A DNA stretch of 64,000 bases from Fasciola hepatica. Taxonomy: Eukaryota; Platyhelminthes; Trematoda; Plagiorchiida; Fasciolidae. The DNA lies in contig CANUEZ040000165.1 in the NCBI GenBank assembly GCA_948099385.1, forward strand, positions 818,501 through 882,500. The letters run 5' to 3'. This document shows positions 44,181 to 58,300 of this stretch, piece by piece. Numbering within the stretch: the first letter of the stretch is position 1; each line of letters starts with the position of its first letter. The notes under the pieces were generated by a model. It saw only the letters and a list, made by a program, of their open reading frames with translations. It was not told where the DNA came from and did not search any database. The position numbers and the translations under genes are program-made.

Positions 44181-44589
44181 GTGAAATGAGAAACTCCCGG
44201 CGGACGAAATTTAAAATCCACTAACGATCATTGTCTTCTCTCTGTCTCACACTTGTCTCTCGTGCGTTTCTTAACAATACTCAAATTGGTCAAATTAGAA
44301 CGAGAGAATACACACTATGCCCAGAAGATAAACAAAACAATCAGAAACCGGACAAAAGTAACTCGGCAAATCACTGAGGAGGGTTTGGGTGCATTTGATT
44401 CTTGAGAAACTGTTAGATCGCCTGGTCTTGTCAGTGCTATGTCATGCACTTTACCAGATAACCTGGAGTATGAATAAATTGATATCTACAAGCTTAGAAT
44501 ATCTGAACTCGAATATCAGCTTAATTTGGCCAAAGAAAAGATTGATAAGGCCGGAGGAAGTCTACCAGAAGAACGTTCGGCGGAATCTC
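44181..44589. other. Spacer before BEL/Pao; no gene seen
   Basis: Pyrimidine-rich stretch near 44,230-44,270, otherwise featureless. It could contain the leader of the BEL/Pao element, but nothing supports a boundary. Confidence 0.3.
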
Positions 44590-46540
44590 CACCAGACAAG
44601 CTGCAGATCCAGAGGTCCATGATGATAGAAAAATACAAAAAGCGATACTGAATCAAGTCGCGGGAGCTTCACTAGCCGTTGATTTTCCAAGAGTGGAACT
44701 GATGACGTTCGATGACCATCCGGACCAGTATTGTAGATTCATGAAACAGTATGAGAATTTCGTCGAGCACAAGATATCGCACCCCAGACAAAGGTTCCCA
44801 TACCTAATGCATTATTGTCGTGGACGTGCCAGGGAGTCAATAGAGGGATATGCTACGCTGATCCCAGAGTTGGGTTATGTCATAGCCAGGGGAATACTTA
44901 GAAGGCATTTTGAACGTCCGTTCCTGATTGCACGAGACCTGATTGAAGGTGTGCAAACGAAAGCAAGGCGCGTTAAGGGGGATGTTTGCTCTCTATCAAA
45001 CCTAGAAATAAAAATGCAAAACGGTATCATAGCCTTGAACCACTTGAATTACTGTGCAGATCTGAACGCGCTGCATATGCTCGAATCGGTTGTTCGTTTT
45101 CTACCTGTTGAAATGCAGAGTCGCTGGACTGAGGAAGCAGAACGAATCTGCCGGAACAGACGTGAAGCCACATTTGAAGATCTCACCGAGTACGTGGATT
45201 GAGAATCACGCATTGCGAAATGCAGACTTTTGCAAATTGTGCGGGAAAGCAATAAGACAGCTAGACCGCGCTCGGATACGCCACCAATGGGGCCGAAGGA
45301 GTATCTCAGAACGAAACTGTGGACAAATGCACATGCTATCTCCCATGGGAGTACGAGACCAGTGACTTGCAAGCTCTACGGAGTGACCCACCGGTTGTCA
45401 GTGCTCGAGTTTTATGGAATGGAGTATCACTGATCGATGGACTATAGCTAGGAAGAATGGTACTTGCCTTATTTTCCTGAATGTATCACCATGCAGTCGA
45501 CTGTCGTTGTCAAACTAAGTATCGCCATGAAGGCTACGGAGGCAACCATCACTCTTTGTTGCATGTCAATAAGGCTTACAAGAAACCGGATTCCCTAGAG
45601 TTCTAAAGCGTGTGATCTCTTCCGAGCAATCCAGAGAAACCAGTGAGGCTAGGTGGCATCCCAGTAGGAGTCATGACGCGCAAAGGATTGGTGAGAGCTG
45701 TAGCATTTTGGGATGCTGGATCGGACACGACATTAGTAATTCGCAAATTTGTGAAACAGCATGGCCTAGAGTGCGAAGCCACTTCGTTAATTATCAGCAC
45801 TGTCGGGGGTATATGTACCACTAAATCGGGAAAGGTAAAATTGCAGATGGTGTCTCCAGTGGGTTCACCAATAGTTGACATGCCACAGACGTTCATCATA
45901 GTCTACCAGTGCGACCAGTAGACTCGGTTACGGCAATGGCCAATCAGGGGCCCCATCTGAGAACGGTCCCATTTGAGGAAGTGACAGGCACACACGTTGA
46001 CCTAATTATTGGCTGCGACGTGTTTGAAATCCACTAGGTATTTTATCAAAAAATTGGAAACCCTAGACAACCATATGCGACTCGGACAATGTGCGGCCCA
46101 GTATGCAGTGAAGTTCAGGAATTGGCCTCCGTGAGTTTCCTAAATCGCACCTGTATTGGTATTGAATCTCAGCCGAAACGTGTGCATGATTGGGGGATTC
46201 GAGATGTGGCTGGTAACCATGAGGCTGTCCCCCAAGAAAATCATATTGCGCCGGCGATTGGTCAGACGGTGATTCGACACGACGGGCCACTTGAAATACC
46301 CGTACTTGGGAGGCCTTGTATAACTAATTCATCAGATAACGAGGAAATTGGTTTTGAAGAGTCGAACCACCCCGAAAAACAACATGACAGACCGTTACCC
46401 AGAGAGGAACATGTTGTTGTGATGCATGCAGGTATTGATCTGCAATACTTGGAGACAGTAAGCATCGACGCACAAAATGCAGGCTATTTGTGCTGTCAAA
46501 CATACCCTGCAGTGGCAAACAGGAAAAAAGCCGGATAAAG
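44590..46540 (+). pseudogene. BEL/Pao retrotransposon: gag (DUF1759-like) and protease (DUF1758-like)
   Basis: The frame at about 44,630-45,202 matches the Pao gag type: VELMTFDDHPDQYCRFMKQY, RFPYLMHYCRGRARESIEGY and YVIARGILRRHFERPFLIA. It ends in tga after FEDLTEYVD; cysteine-rich sequence of a probable zinc knuckle follows in other frames (DFCKLCGKA). The protease at 45,643-45,921 has AVAFWDAGSDTTLVIRKFV, where DAGS is the active site, then VSPVGSPIVDMP. A frame at 46,089-46,538 looks like the pre-RT linker. RT, RNase H and integrase are missing; an RTE-B fragment begins soon after. No LTR was found. Confidence 0.75.
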
Positions 46541-46819
46541 TCCAAATAATTTTCAGTTGCGCCTCAAAATATCGGAAGCTGTCGTGAAACGATTGTGTTT
46601 TTCAGGACAAAAACATACTCTGATTTGTATAGCACAGAAATAACCCCGACGAAAAAGTGATGGACTATCACGTGCTACGAGGTGCTACCAAAAATCAACA
46701 TAGGCCGGCGCTGAATGTAAAGAAAGCCGTAATAAGGGCGAGTATGGTAGCGCCCGAAGCTTCCGTAGAAACTACGAATCAGTCTTGTTTTGGTTTCGAA
46801 ATTCGTGCGAATTTGCCTA
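46541..46819. other. Spacer between BEL/Pao and RTE-B; no gene seen
   Basis: No known motif. It may be decayed sequence of either neighbour. Confidence 0.3.
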
Positions 46820-47715
46820 CGTATTGGTCTAAAGCCTCTTCAAGGATGGCGGCGAAGCTTGCGTTTCGTAGTTAACTTGACTTTTCGGGTAGTTTGGGAA
46901 GGCGAGCAGATTCCCAGGGATTGGTGTGAATCTGTGATTGTGCTGATTTACAACAATGATAGATCCTGTTGTGAGAACCACAGGAATTAGCTTGGTAAGT
47001 ACCGCGTCCAAACTGCTCACCAGGCTTATTCTCTACCGACTATCCAGCGCCCGCGAAATATGTACTCGTGAGAATCAAGTCGGTTTCAGACTCGGTCGGG
47101 GTTGTATCGACCGCATCTTTACCCTTTGGCAAACCTTAGACCACAGCCACATCTTCGGTAGACTGACAATCTCTGTCCTTCTTGATCTGGGAGCGGAGGT
47201 CGATTCAGTCGACCGCACATTTCTCTGGCGCTGTTTGTTATTGAAGGATGTGCCGGAGAGTTGTTTCTCATTTCCAGTGCTTGAATGCCAACAGCTGGAG
47301 GCGAGTTCGTACTTGGGGCGATCTTTCACCCGAGTTCACCATGGCAAGTGATGTTCGTCAGAGTTTCCCTCTTTCACCATTCCTCTTTTATTTTGTAATT
47401 GAATTGACTCTTGAATGGCCCTATCCTCTTGTGGGAATAGCGGCATCGATCTGTGCTGAATCAGTAAACTGCCTGACTTGGAATGCGTGGACGATATTGT
47501 TCTTATGAATGAAAATCCAGGTAAGCTGCAGTCTTTCTTAGAAAGTCTAAACAACGGCGTAGCGATGTTTGGGATGCATTTTCCATCTTCAAAGTGTAAA
47601 ATGCTGTTGCAGGACTGGGTTGGCTCAACACAAAATCTTGTTTTAGCTGAAGTAGATGAGTTTTGTTACGTAGGCAGTTAAATTTCATAAGGTGGAAAAA
47701 TATCAGATAAGTGTC
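46820..47715 (+). pseudogene. RTE-B fragment: RT core
   Basis: Homologous to the RTE-B copy at the window end: LFKDGG, WEGEQIPRDWCESVIVLIYNNDRSCCENHRNISLVSTASKLL, ENQVGFRLGRGCIDRIFTL, a palm motif LLDLGAEVDSVDRTF (KAAF changed to AEV), SLSPFLFYFVI and CVDDIVLMNE, where YADD is usual. KCKMLLQDW and VDEFCYVGS follow. Frameshifts near 46,990, 47,340 and 47,470. It ends about a dozen bases before the tail of RTE-A copy 6. Confidence 0.8.
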
Positions 47716-47727
47716 ATCGCGTATACA

Positions 47728-47800
47728 TCATCATCCTCGTCATCGTATAGCGTTAAACAGTAGGGCAAGCCCCACCGATCACTGTCTTTTTTTACCATGT
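47728..47800 (-). mobile_element. RTE-A copy 6, last 70 bp
   Basis: Only the tail and the ACGCTGT/TTTAAC 3' block survive, on minus. Confidence 0.7.
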
Positions 47801-47976
47801 ACAAAGAATCCCACAGAACACATTGAGAACAAACACAGCCTGGTGAACAAGCTCGTTTTCAGTTATTCGTACTCATACCAATACATAACATTAAATATGA
47901 CTCAAACCAACAAAGGGGATGATCATCCAAATCTGTCTGTGCACACACGTGTGTGTGTGTATGCATGTGAAATTGA
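47801..47976. other. Spacer downstream of PLE-1
   Basis: Contains a short (GT)n run near 47,950. Probably the 3' UTR of the Penelope-like element on minus. Confidence 0.3.
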
Positions 47977-49125
<1,149 letters not shown>

Positions 49126-49329
49126 CGTACAAATCGATGAATACCTCAGCTGTTGCTATTCCCCTTGCCTAAACCTAATGGCCCGACCATTTGCTTTACA
49201 TCCACGTCATGCGTTTCCGTCGTAATGCGTCATTAATAGCGTTGCACATTCCTTCCAGAGATGATTTCTGTCCTGTTGACTTCTGATTCCGATGTCCACT
49301 AAATTTCATCCTCATAATACCTTTTACGG

Positions 49330-49376
49330 ATGTTTCAAAGGATGTTGACTCAAGAATACGTTATTCTCGCAGAACT
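49330..49376 (+). CDS. AKTIP: FTS homologue exon 1 (first supported exon)
   Basis: Encodes MFQRMLTQEYVILAEL; the EY-x-LLAE-like helix is the conserved start of the family. Donor gtagtt at 49,377 leaves two bases of a Leu codon. The start could instead be a 3' splice site in this exon. Confidence 0.65.
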
Positions 49377-52300
49377 GTAGTTTTTCACATTACTTTTTGT
49401 TACTGCTAATTCCTCCATTATTATAGAAATTTACTTAGCTCACGACATCCTGGTGGAGTTTATGCGCTTCCCGATCCACAAAATCCCTTAAGCAAGTCCT
49501 ATTGAGTAATTGTTTTGTTACGTTGTTATTTTCCCTTCAACAGGTTGGCAAGGTTTGATATCTGTTCGTAGTGGATATTTTCACGGAGGAATATTCCCTT
49601 TCAAACTTCAGTTGCCCCCAGATTTTCCTTGCAAATTCGTTCCCGTACGTTGGTGCATTTTACTCCCAAAAGTTACCCAGTATAAAAAAGTTAGAACCAA
49701 TGGAGCTTGAAAACTATAAACTATAAGAAAATGATTGTTTTGTTCCACCGAGGAACAGGTAGCTTTTCCGTGTGAACTTAATCCGACTTGGTTTCGTTCG
49801 GTTTAGTGCATGTACAAGTATAAAGGGAGGATTCTGGAAAACCCTCAGCCACACGAATGTTAGCGCATACTGCACGCAGATCTTTGGTTACTGGCTCAGC
49901 CAATCTGAAGGACTCAGAAACTCTTCTAGGAGACCACTCAGATGCTGCATATTGCGGTCTAGGGCTTCACAACAGTTTGACGGTTGTCTGGATCGTTGGG
50001 TTACGATTCAGTTATCTGCTTACTAAACCTGCTTAAGGGAAGCGGTTGAAAAGGTAGAAGTACTCACTTATACTTCTTGCGGCCAGCTTCTGTAAGAGGA
50101 CCAACCGGCCTAATGTGTGTCGCAAATGGCACCTACTCAAACGACGATCAGAGCACAAAGAGTTCCGGTTCTGCTTCCCATTGCCGCGCGCCATAGACGG
50201 GTTGAAGTCGAAATCGTCCTACAGTGCTGATCAGTTTTTCCAGTTTTCCTCCAAGACGGCAGTGCCAATTTGGGTATAGAGCAGGTGAGAGGCACTGTTT
50301 TGAGATATGTCGTCGGCGATGTTGGCTCATTCAGAGAAATATGCTGGATGAACCTGATATGTTGCCGGTAACAGCCATGAAGAAAAGAGATCTATGAACA
50401 GAACTGTCTTTCGCAAGTGACTTCGAATGTGGGCTTCTGATCAGGCATCTCTTCGTGCGTATTTCACCAGCCGATGAGGGATTCCTCTGAACATTGAGTG
50501 TAAATTTCCTATCTGGGTCTTATTTATAATTGCGTATTCTTTCGTTTGTCCATAGTAAACAAGTCATTTAGTTTTGATGGATAAGTTTTTCCAACCATAG
50601 AATATAAGCGACTCAGTTGCTCCGGTGAGCCCGGAAGATCATCTTCAATGAAGTCACTATGCATCTAGCCGAAACGAGACACAAAAGAAGAGGGCACATT
50701 TGAAGAGACTTGCGGATTCTCACCAAGCGCAGCGGTTGTGATTTGGCTTTACAGTCCATCGTGTTGCCCTCAAAACTGTTTCTTTGAGAAAAAAACAGGA
50801 TACGACCACTCACTTAGCTTGAAGGTCCCTTCCTGTCCTCGGTCTTCGCGAACCGTTCCTGTTGCGTCCGTGTGCTTGTACGCTGCTCCTGTTGGTCTGT
50901 CACTACACTAGTGGTCAATAAGTTGGGTCAATGAACTTTAATTATTTCACACTTATATTGTACTGTCTATCCAGCTTACGTGAACCAGTTATCGATCGGC
51001 TTGATGTCTTAATATCCATCTATTTTTTGTGTTTAGCGAATATTTCTACCAAAGGGATTCTACCACCCGTACGTCGACTTACAAACAGGTGAACTGTCTA
51101 TGAAACCTTCCTTTGTTCACTGGAATACAGAGAAACATCATCTATGGCACCTTTTGCACCATATGCGTAACTTGCTGACCAGCCCCACCAGTTGCATCCT
51201 GGAACATTCGGCCGAACAGCTGCAGTTTCTTTCTCGTTCATCCGTCTACGAGGATCACTCGGCAGCCACTAGCAACCAGGTGACGGCCGGTGGCTGCTCG
51301 ACTTACCCGAACCCAGAAGCTGCAGATCTGATCGTGAACCACAAGACCGAATTCGGATCACGCGCCAGGCATTGTGTTAGGACGCTGTCCGTTTGGTGCG
51401 AAACAAAAAACTTTTCTGCTCATTGGGATGACTTCATTATTAAGTAAGCTCTTACTTGTTCCTTTGGTGGGGAGTATTCTAGCCTGCCCCACTAGCTTTA
51501 GTAAGAAGACTCTTCTGCCATTGAACTATCTCTTTTTACCAACACAAAACATAATTTATACACGATGGGTAGTGGTCGTAACCAGAATTTCGCACGAAAA
51601 CGTATCGGCCTACTTGTTATTCGTAAATGACTATTTTGGTTGGTTAGTTTGGTGGTAAGCCGACTGTTTGACTTGGCTGCGGTCAATTCCGACAGTGTTT
51701 GACCACTGATTGGCCCATCGCTGCGATTCGCTGGCTTCAATCTTGTCGTCGATTCTGGACAAGAGAGAACGTGCTGTCAGCCTCTCAAACCATCGATCTG
51801 CTTCACTAAGTCCAACCTTGCCCTCCATTCTGAACGGGCGAAAATGTGCTCTATGCTAAACAAACTGAATCGTCTTTAGGCAACGTGTCTGCCAATACCG
51901 TCACGGGAAGTGAATTCGTTACAGTTTCCTGACGCCGCGAACCGGCTACCTTCCGCATACCGGGTAGATGCTCTGACGTTTCGATGTGAAAAATGCAAGT
52001 GGATTTTCCATTACATAAGATTCGGGCTCCTCGTGCCAACAATACAATCTGTGAATATATTTCAGTGTCCAATGGATCACGTTCATCTGTGTGCTGTTCA
52101 TCCCATTGGGAAGTGACCGACTAGCCTAGCCCAATGATTAAAACCAGGACAGTTGCTGTGTATCATTGGAATAGTGGTTCGCGCATCACCGATTATTCAC
52201 TTGCGTCATTCACACCCAACTGTCCGGACTGCAGTAGCCCAGCTGGTAGAGCATCTGCCCGGTATGCGGAGTGTCGCCGGTTCGATTCTGGCTCGCGGCA

Positions 52301-55300
52301 TCCGACTTTTCGATGTGAAAAATGCAAGTGGATTTTCCATTACATATAATTGAATTCTGCTGTGTCCAGTGTTTCCATGAGGACAGGGACGAGCTCAGGA
52401 AAACATGCCATAGGTTTTGAAAATAACCGCGGTATTCGAATTGGACACTAGAATGTAGAAGGTCAACCACAATCACCACTAAACGTGAAACCGTGTTTCC
52501 TTTTTAGCTTAGATTGGTTCATGTAAGCATTAAGTTTAGCAATCTTGATGGATATTTTTCTCCTTGTACGAGTCTTTTGTACCATTAAAAACGAACCGGA
52601 AAACTTGCCATAACAGGTCAGGCTCGGTGGGAAGCCGAGTGAAGTTAGAGCCGCTTAACTTCTCGCCTAAATCCTGGTTCGCGGACTCATTGCTCAACGG
52701 CTTCAGTTGATATCTCCACCGCTGATTTTATCTGTAGATCAGTACGACTGACTAAAGTGATATCTGTGCTGCATGATTGATTGCCTTGAACTTAAGTTTT
52801 TGCCATAATGGTGACTCAGAATTTTTCCTTGATACCTGGCTTCCGACTTGTACGTACACAACTCGGAATAATTAATGAACATAGCGGTCCAGTTAGTTAA
52901 TTCAGCAAACCAGATTCCTTAATGACCATCTAGATAATTGCAAATAACGATGTGTAGATGGTCGTGTCTGTAGGTTATGTAATTACGTCATCGGAAGGAT
53001 GAATGGATAGAAAAGTAAATAGGATGAGAGGAGTCTGTGCGATGCAGTTACACAGGGATCGTTTTCAAGTTTCAAGTCAAGTCAAGTATATGCTTTGTAC
53101 ACTCGAAGGTGTATATTCAGAAGGTACATAATCACTTCCAATTGCAAAATAATACAATCAGTAAAATATAACGTCAAATCAGCATTAAGTTTATCGAGAA
53201 AACGGGCGAGATATGGCATTTTTCAATTACATGCTTGCAGATGAGTGCAGTGTAAGGGGTTTATTCCCTAGCCTAAAAGGCCTACTACACTTGGGAATAA
53301 GTTGGATTGGAAATTATTATTATTACTGAGCCCACTTTATTAACTTTCAATCCAGCCCATAAAACTGTGTTATTTTTCTCTCTATTAGGATTAGCCGGCA
53401 ACTAGATCTTGAGACTTTGAGTGAATAACCACGTAAGGTCCCAGTAAGTCTGGCTTGGTAATAGTTCGGACGATATTGGATTACTGTCTTCCAGATGATA
53501 TATCATCTGGAATATTCTGCTGAGATCGGGGTACATGGGGTGCGATTCATCGACCAGTATCTTACGTCATCATAGTACAGCGGTAAACAGTAGAACAAGC
53601 TCCACTGACTACTGCCTTTCTCCATGTTGCACGTGGAAATAGAAAGAATGAGTGTACAAGATGGACAGGGAGTGGACCTACAGAGGTGGGAAAAGGAAAG
53701 AATGCCCTAGTAGCCAACACACGGAATACACAGTCTAACTGTGTAAACGCACATCGATCAATTATTCTGATTCGACAGGAAGTGACAAGACGATCGCCAC
53801 TGTTCGCGGTTCGCAGCCAAATCCTTCAGTGTCTCCAGCCAAACTGGTTGAGGGATCTTTTAGATTCCAACCACGAAGACGTGAAGCACCTACCTTTTCT
53901 GAGTTTGCTGTACATTTTCTCATTCCACATTGCCACGTCATCATTTGACGGAACACGTGCCCCAACCAACGAAGTCTACTAAGTTGGATACGCTGTGACA
54001 AAACGTTCTCCGAGTTAGTACCCAATACTCGATTTCTGACCCCATCATTACTTACTGGGCTGTTCCACCCAATCTTAGCGATACTACGCAAACATCGATG
54101 GCGCTGAGACCTCATGCCAGAATCATGATATCAGCCCGGCTGGGTTTGTGTAAGAGGTCGTGGAGCTTTTGGTAGAAGGTATCTTTGACTCCATCTGGGC
54201 TACAGCAAAACGACAAACAGATTGCATCTACCGGAGCAGCGGCTGCTCACTACATGAACCGCTGAATCTCACCACGCCCAACTAGCTGTTAACTAGGCAC
54301 CAGTCTTGCATCGCTTTTTCACTGAGAGTAATGCCGATTTCAGCGAGACCAGAAGCCGCAGTCTCAGCGTCCCCAGAAAGGCGTAAGTGGAACTTCACAA
54401 AAGGATTAGATGGTGGCGGTTATCGAATTTATTATGGAACTGGCTGCAGCACACATCGATGGCGAGGGACGCAAGCGTACGAGCTCAACCCACCCGTAGT
54501 CCTATACGCATTAGGGTTCGCACGTTGAATGTGGCTAGTTTGAATGGACATTAAGGACGAAAGGGAGAATCAGTCGATCGTAGCGGATTCGGTTGGACTT
54601 GGAGGCTAATCGAGAATGGGCAAAAGACTACACCACCAGAGGCGCTTCAGCTGACTAGGTCGATCGAAGATCCGGTGCAGTCCGTTAAAGGTTAAGGGTG
54701 AAGAAACGCAGTGAAAATGGGAAAGTAATTTCTTGTATAAGACATGAGACTGCTATCATGTTTGCATGTGAAAAGGCCGTTATTCATCGTACGATTGTTA
54801 TGCTCCATGGTTGTTGCGTTGTGGGCTGTTGTACTACTCGGTCGCTTGGTCTGTAGCAAGCCTTTTTGTTTGAGGATGCATGTATAGCCTCTGCACAGGC
54901 AAGCGCGCCTTGGAAGATGACAGCGTTGGCCCAGATGAATCAGTGACCAATTGTATGGTTCAGTTGCCTTTTCTTGAAACCTCTGGAGGCCGATGACTGA
55001 TTTCTCCGATCATATGTCCTTCGGATGAGGCTATACGTTCTGGGTGCGCAGTGCACCTCTCCGCCACAGGTGTCAGTGAGCATACTGTTGTACTCTTCAA
55101 ATGCCACCTGTAGTTTGTTTGGAATCAGGGTTTAACGGTCAATCCTATACTGGCTATCAGTCAGTCAACCCAGTGGAGAACGCCGGGCATTCGCTTTCCT
55201 CATTTCAATCTGGTGATAACACCTCCGTCATGAGTAGGAATTGGGTAGTCTTCCTCAGCAGAGGCTATAGCAGACGCACGGTCATCTAAGAGCGTTTCGA

Positions 55301-58300
55301 GAGGTGTTCAGTACAAATAGTCATCTCGGAGCCTGAGACACGCATCGTCGACGATACTGATGCATTTGAAAGCCCAGGAAATATTGCAGGAGATCAGTAT
55401 ATTGATAGACAAACGAGATGTTGACAGCTTCTTTCTTGCGAAACTGCGTCAGTCTGCGGATTTTAATAGAGATTTGACGCAATTTCTCTACACTTTATAC
55501 AATAAAGGAAGCCCAGTTTGTACTGCCGCTTGTAGTAACACTTAGATACTTGCCCGACTAAACTCTGGGACCGGGGACAAAGTTAATTATCGATTGTTCG
55601 TCTGGAGAAGTAGACCGAGAAACGGTGAATATGCGTTGAAAACATGTGAAAGTGGTGAGACGTAGGCCAGAAAAATGGTGAAAGTTCTGAATGTAACAAT
55701 TTCTCACAAAGTGAAGTCGGGTTGATTGGAAATGGACTGACAAAGCGCCACGCTGTCGGCATACTTTAAAGTTGTGCAGGATGAGCCGTGGCTCAGCCTT
55801 TAATGTACGTAATGAAAAGATTGAGGGGAAAGAACAGTATCCTGAAGAAAACCAGACTGGTTCATGAAGAAACTCAACAAAATGTCACCAACTTTAGTAT
55901 GCTGAATTCTGATGGAAAAGTAGCCTTTCAACCACGAAAGTAGAAATGCCTGACAGCTAAAATACTCCGGATTTTGAAGAAGAAGGGAGCGACGAACCGA
56001 ATCAAAAACAGAGGAGTAGTAGAGGAAGACAGCAAATTGATTTCGGTGAACTATTCAGGGTTTCAGAAATGAAATGGTAAACTGAAGCAACTACGTCCAG
56101 AGTGCACCTGTTGGGCCTGCATGCGGATTGGTAAGAGTCACTAGGAGCAACAAAAGAGGAACACAGCCGGCTAAGGATAGCTCGCTCAGTCGGCTTGAGT
56201 GCAAAGAAAGGGATAGCTATGAGACGGAAACGTTCGGACAAAATGTTAGAAGTGGAGGTTTTGGGAATAGGCACAATATAAAATGGGTTATCTGATTTCA
56301 AGGTATACCACTACTTCCGGGTAAGTGCTTCAAGAACGGACAATTAGTTCTATGCCATTCACATGTAATTCGGGGAATATATAGCACAAAAACGCAGGGC
56401 CAGTGAAATAAAACGCAGGAGTAAGCAATTTTTGATGAGATAGAGTAGAGTACCTAAGGATTTGAGTCTTATAACATGCAAAACAAGCCGTTGTATGATC
56501 AAATAGGCCGTGGCCTCATGTTCAGACCGAGAAAAGTAACGCCGAGATACTTTACTGATGAATTGCTCGCGATGCGCTCACGGTTTATGAACAGGCGGGA
56601 GTGGGTTCCAAAAGGTTACAGTACCTAATCCCTGTGAAGACAAAACAAAATATCTGAGGGATTCGTTTGCGGGTTGTGCGTGGTGGACTTCAGTTATGCT
56701 GTCCCGTGGAAGTGGTTTGTGTTTAGACTGCTTAGGGTGCGACATACCAGGAATCACATCATCCGCGTATTTAGTACGTATACAGTTATCCTGGACAAGC
56801 GCCCTGTAGTGCACCTTTGGTGGATCGAAACATAGAGGAGGTTCTACCCGTGAATCGTATAAACCGTTGTCGACCAGAAAAGTAATTGGACATCAGGTGT
56901 ACATCATTTGGTTGAATTCCGCTATCCCTCAGGATCTGTCTACGCAGTTGAACGCAACACTATTCTCGAGGAAAAAATCCCCAACCGCTCTGCATTTCTG
57001 ATCCAGTGACGACAAGACGGAATGTGTGAAGGAAGCAAGGGTATCAAGAGTTGAACGAGAACGACATCGGTCGAATTGGTTGGGGTCAGACGCACTAAGC
57101 TGAAAAGATATTCGCTGTAGTTATAATCGCTCAACAACACGTTTGTGTTGCTCACACATTTAAATGTGACAGTTGAAAAAATCTCTTGAATAATCGTGGG
57201 GCGATAGCACAATTAATCAAGGAAAAATTCGTCGCTGTCCCACTTAATGATCATAAACCCTTGGGGTTACTGGAACATTAGCTGTCGGAAAATCATTCTC
57301 TGCTGTTCATGCTCTTGTCACCCGAAGCCGATTTGTTCATTCGTTGACAGTCTGTTTATTATATTGCCCAAACAGTCTCAACCCTTTGATTTATCAGAAA
57401 GGAAGGCGTAGGCGAACATATGTTTTCGGTGATTTCATTCTCAAGCCAACTACAATCACATTTATATGAAACAAAATAAGGAAAGGAAAAGGACACATTT
57501 AGTCAGCCAGTCAATCGATTGGTTAGCCGACTAATCGATAGATGAACAAGGGACATGGTAAAATTACGTGTCGTCGTCAGAGGCTTGGATTGGCATCACA
57601 TTCGAGAATGACGTCATCGACCTTCGGTCACGGAAATTCAAGTGCTTGGACTAGCTTCTTTTGTGAACAAAGCTTGGGACGCAGTAGCCGGATGCTGATT
57701 GTCTCGGCCGTCGTTAATGTCTTATATCTGACTGATTTAGGCTCATTCGGTTGGACCCTGTATAGGACACTGAATGACGTAGCCGGATCAACTTTGTGGC
57801 CTGTGTCTAACAGATGAGCGAGTATGGAGCTTCATACAGCTCCTCTTCCTCCACGTTAAAGCCAACGTGGTTGATGCTCTTTAATGCGTTTAGATAATTG
57901 CCTTGCCGTTCGACCCACATAAGTAGCACCACAGGTGCACTTGAATTGATAAATAATCATTGAAGAAGTCAACAAAGGCAACTTATCCTTGTTCTCGCAT
58001 TTTGTGATGATCGATGTCAAGAATAAGCATCTGAGCTTGGCTGCGTTGAAAGCGGTTTTACATGTGGCAGATAAAACCCTGCTTACCCTCTCGGAAGCCG
58101 CATCCTCCTTGTGAGGAAGTTTGAGTAACAGGGTTTTCTTTTCCACCTGTGATTTCTTTTCTGGCTCTGTTCGGTGTCCGGATGTCTTGTTAAATCAACG
58201 TCGAAAAATGAAAGATAATTGTCAACTTCTGTCTCAACCGAAAACTTCATGGCTGGGTGTGCAGCACTGAATAATTTTATCAGTTCTCCCACGTTCAAAG

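Noticed and set aside
52228..52310. A functional tRNA gene
   Set aside because: A and B boxes are present but the acceptor stem and cloverleaf cannot be completed, and the sequence continues into a SINE body.
52610..52700. Possible structured RNA in GC-rich segment near 52,620-52,690
   Set aside because: Complementary words exist (CTCGGTGGGAAGCCGAG) but no known fold or repeat was matched.
56578..56814. Taken alone, a 78-codon minus frame as a gene
   Set aside because: It is a frameshifted piece of a LINE RT containing KYADDV, explained by the decayed LINE remains.
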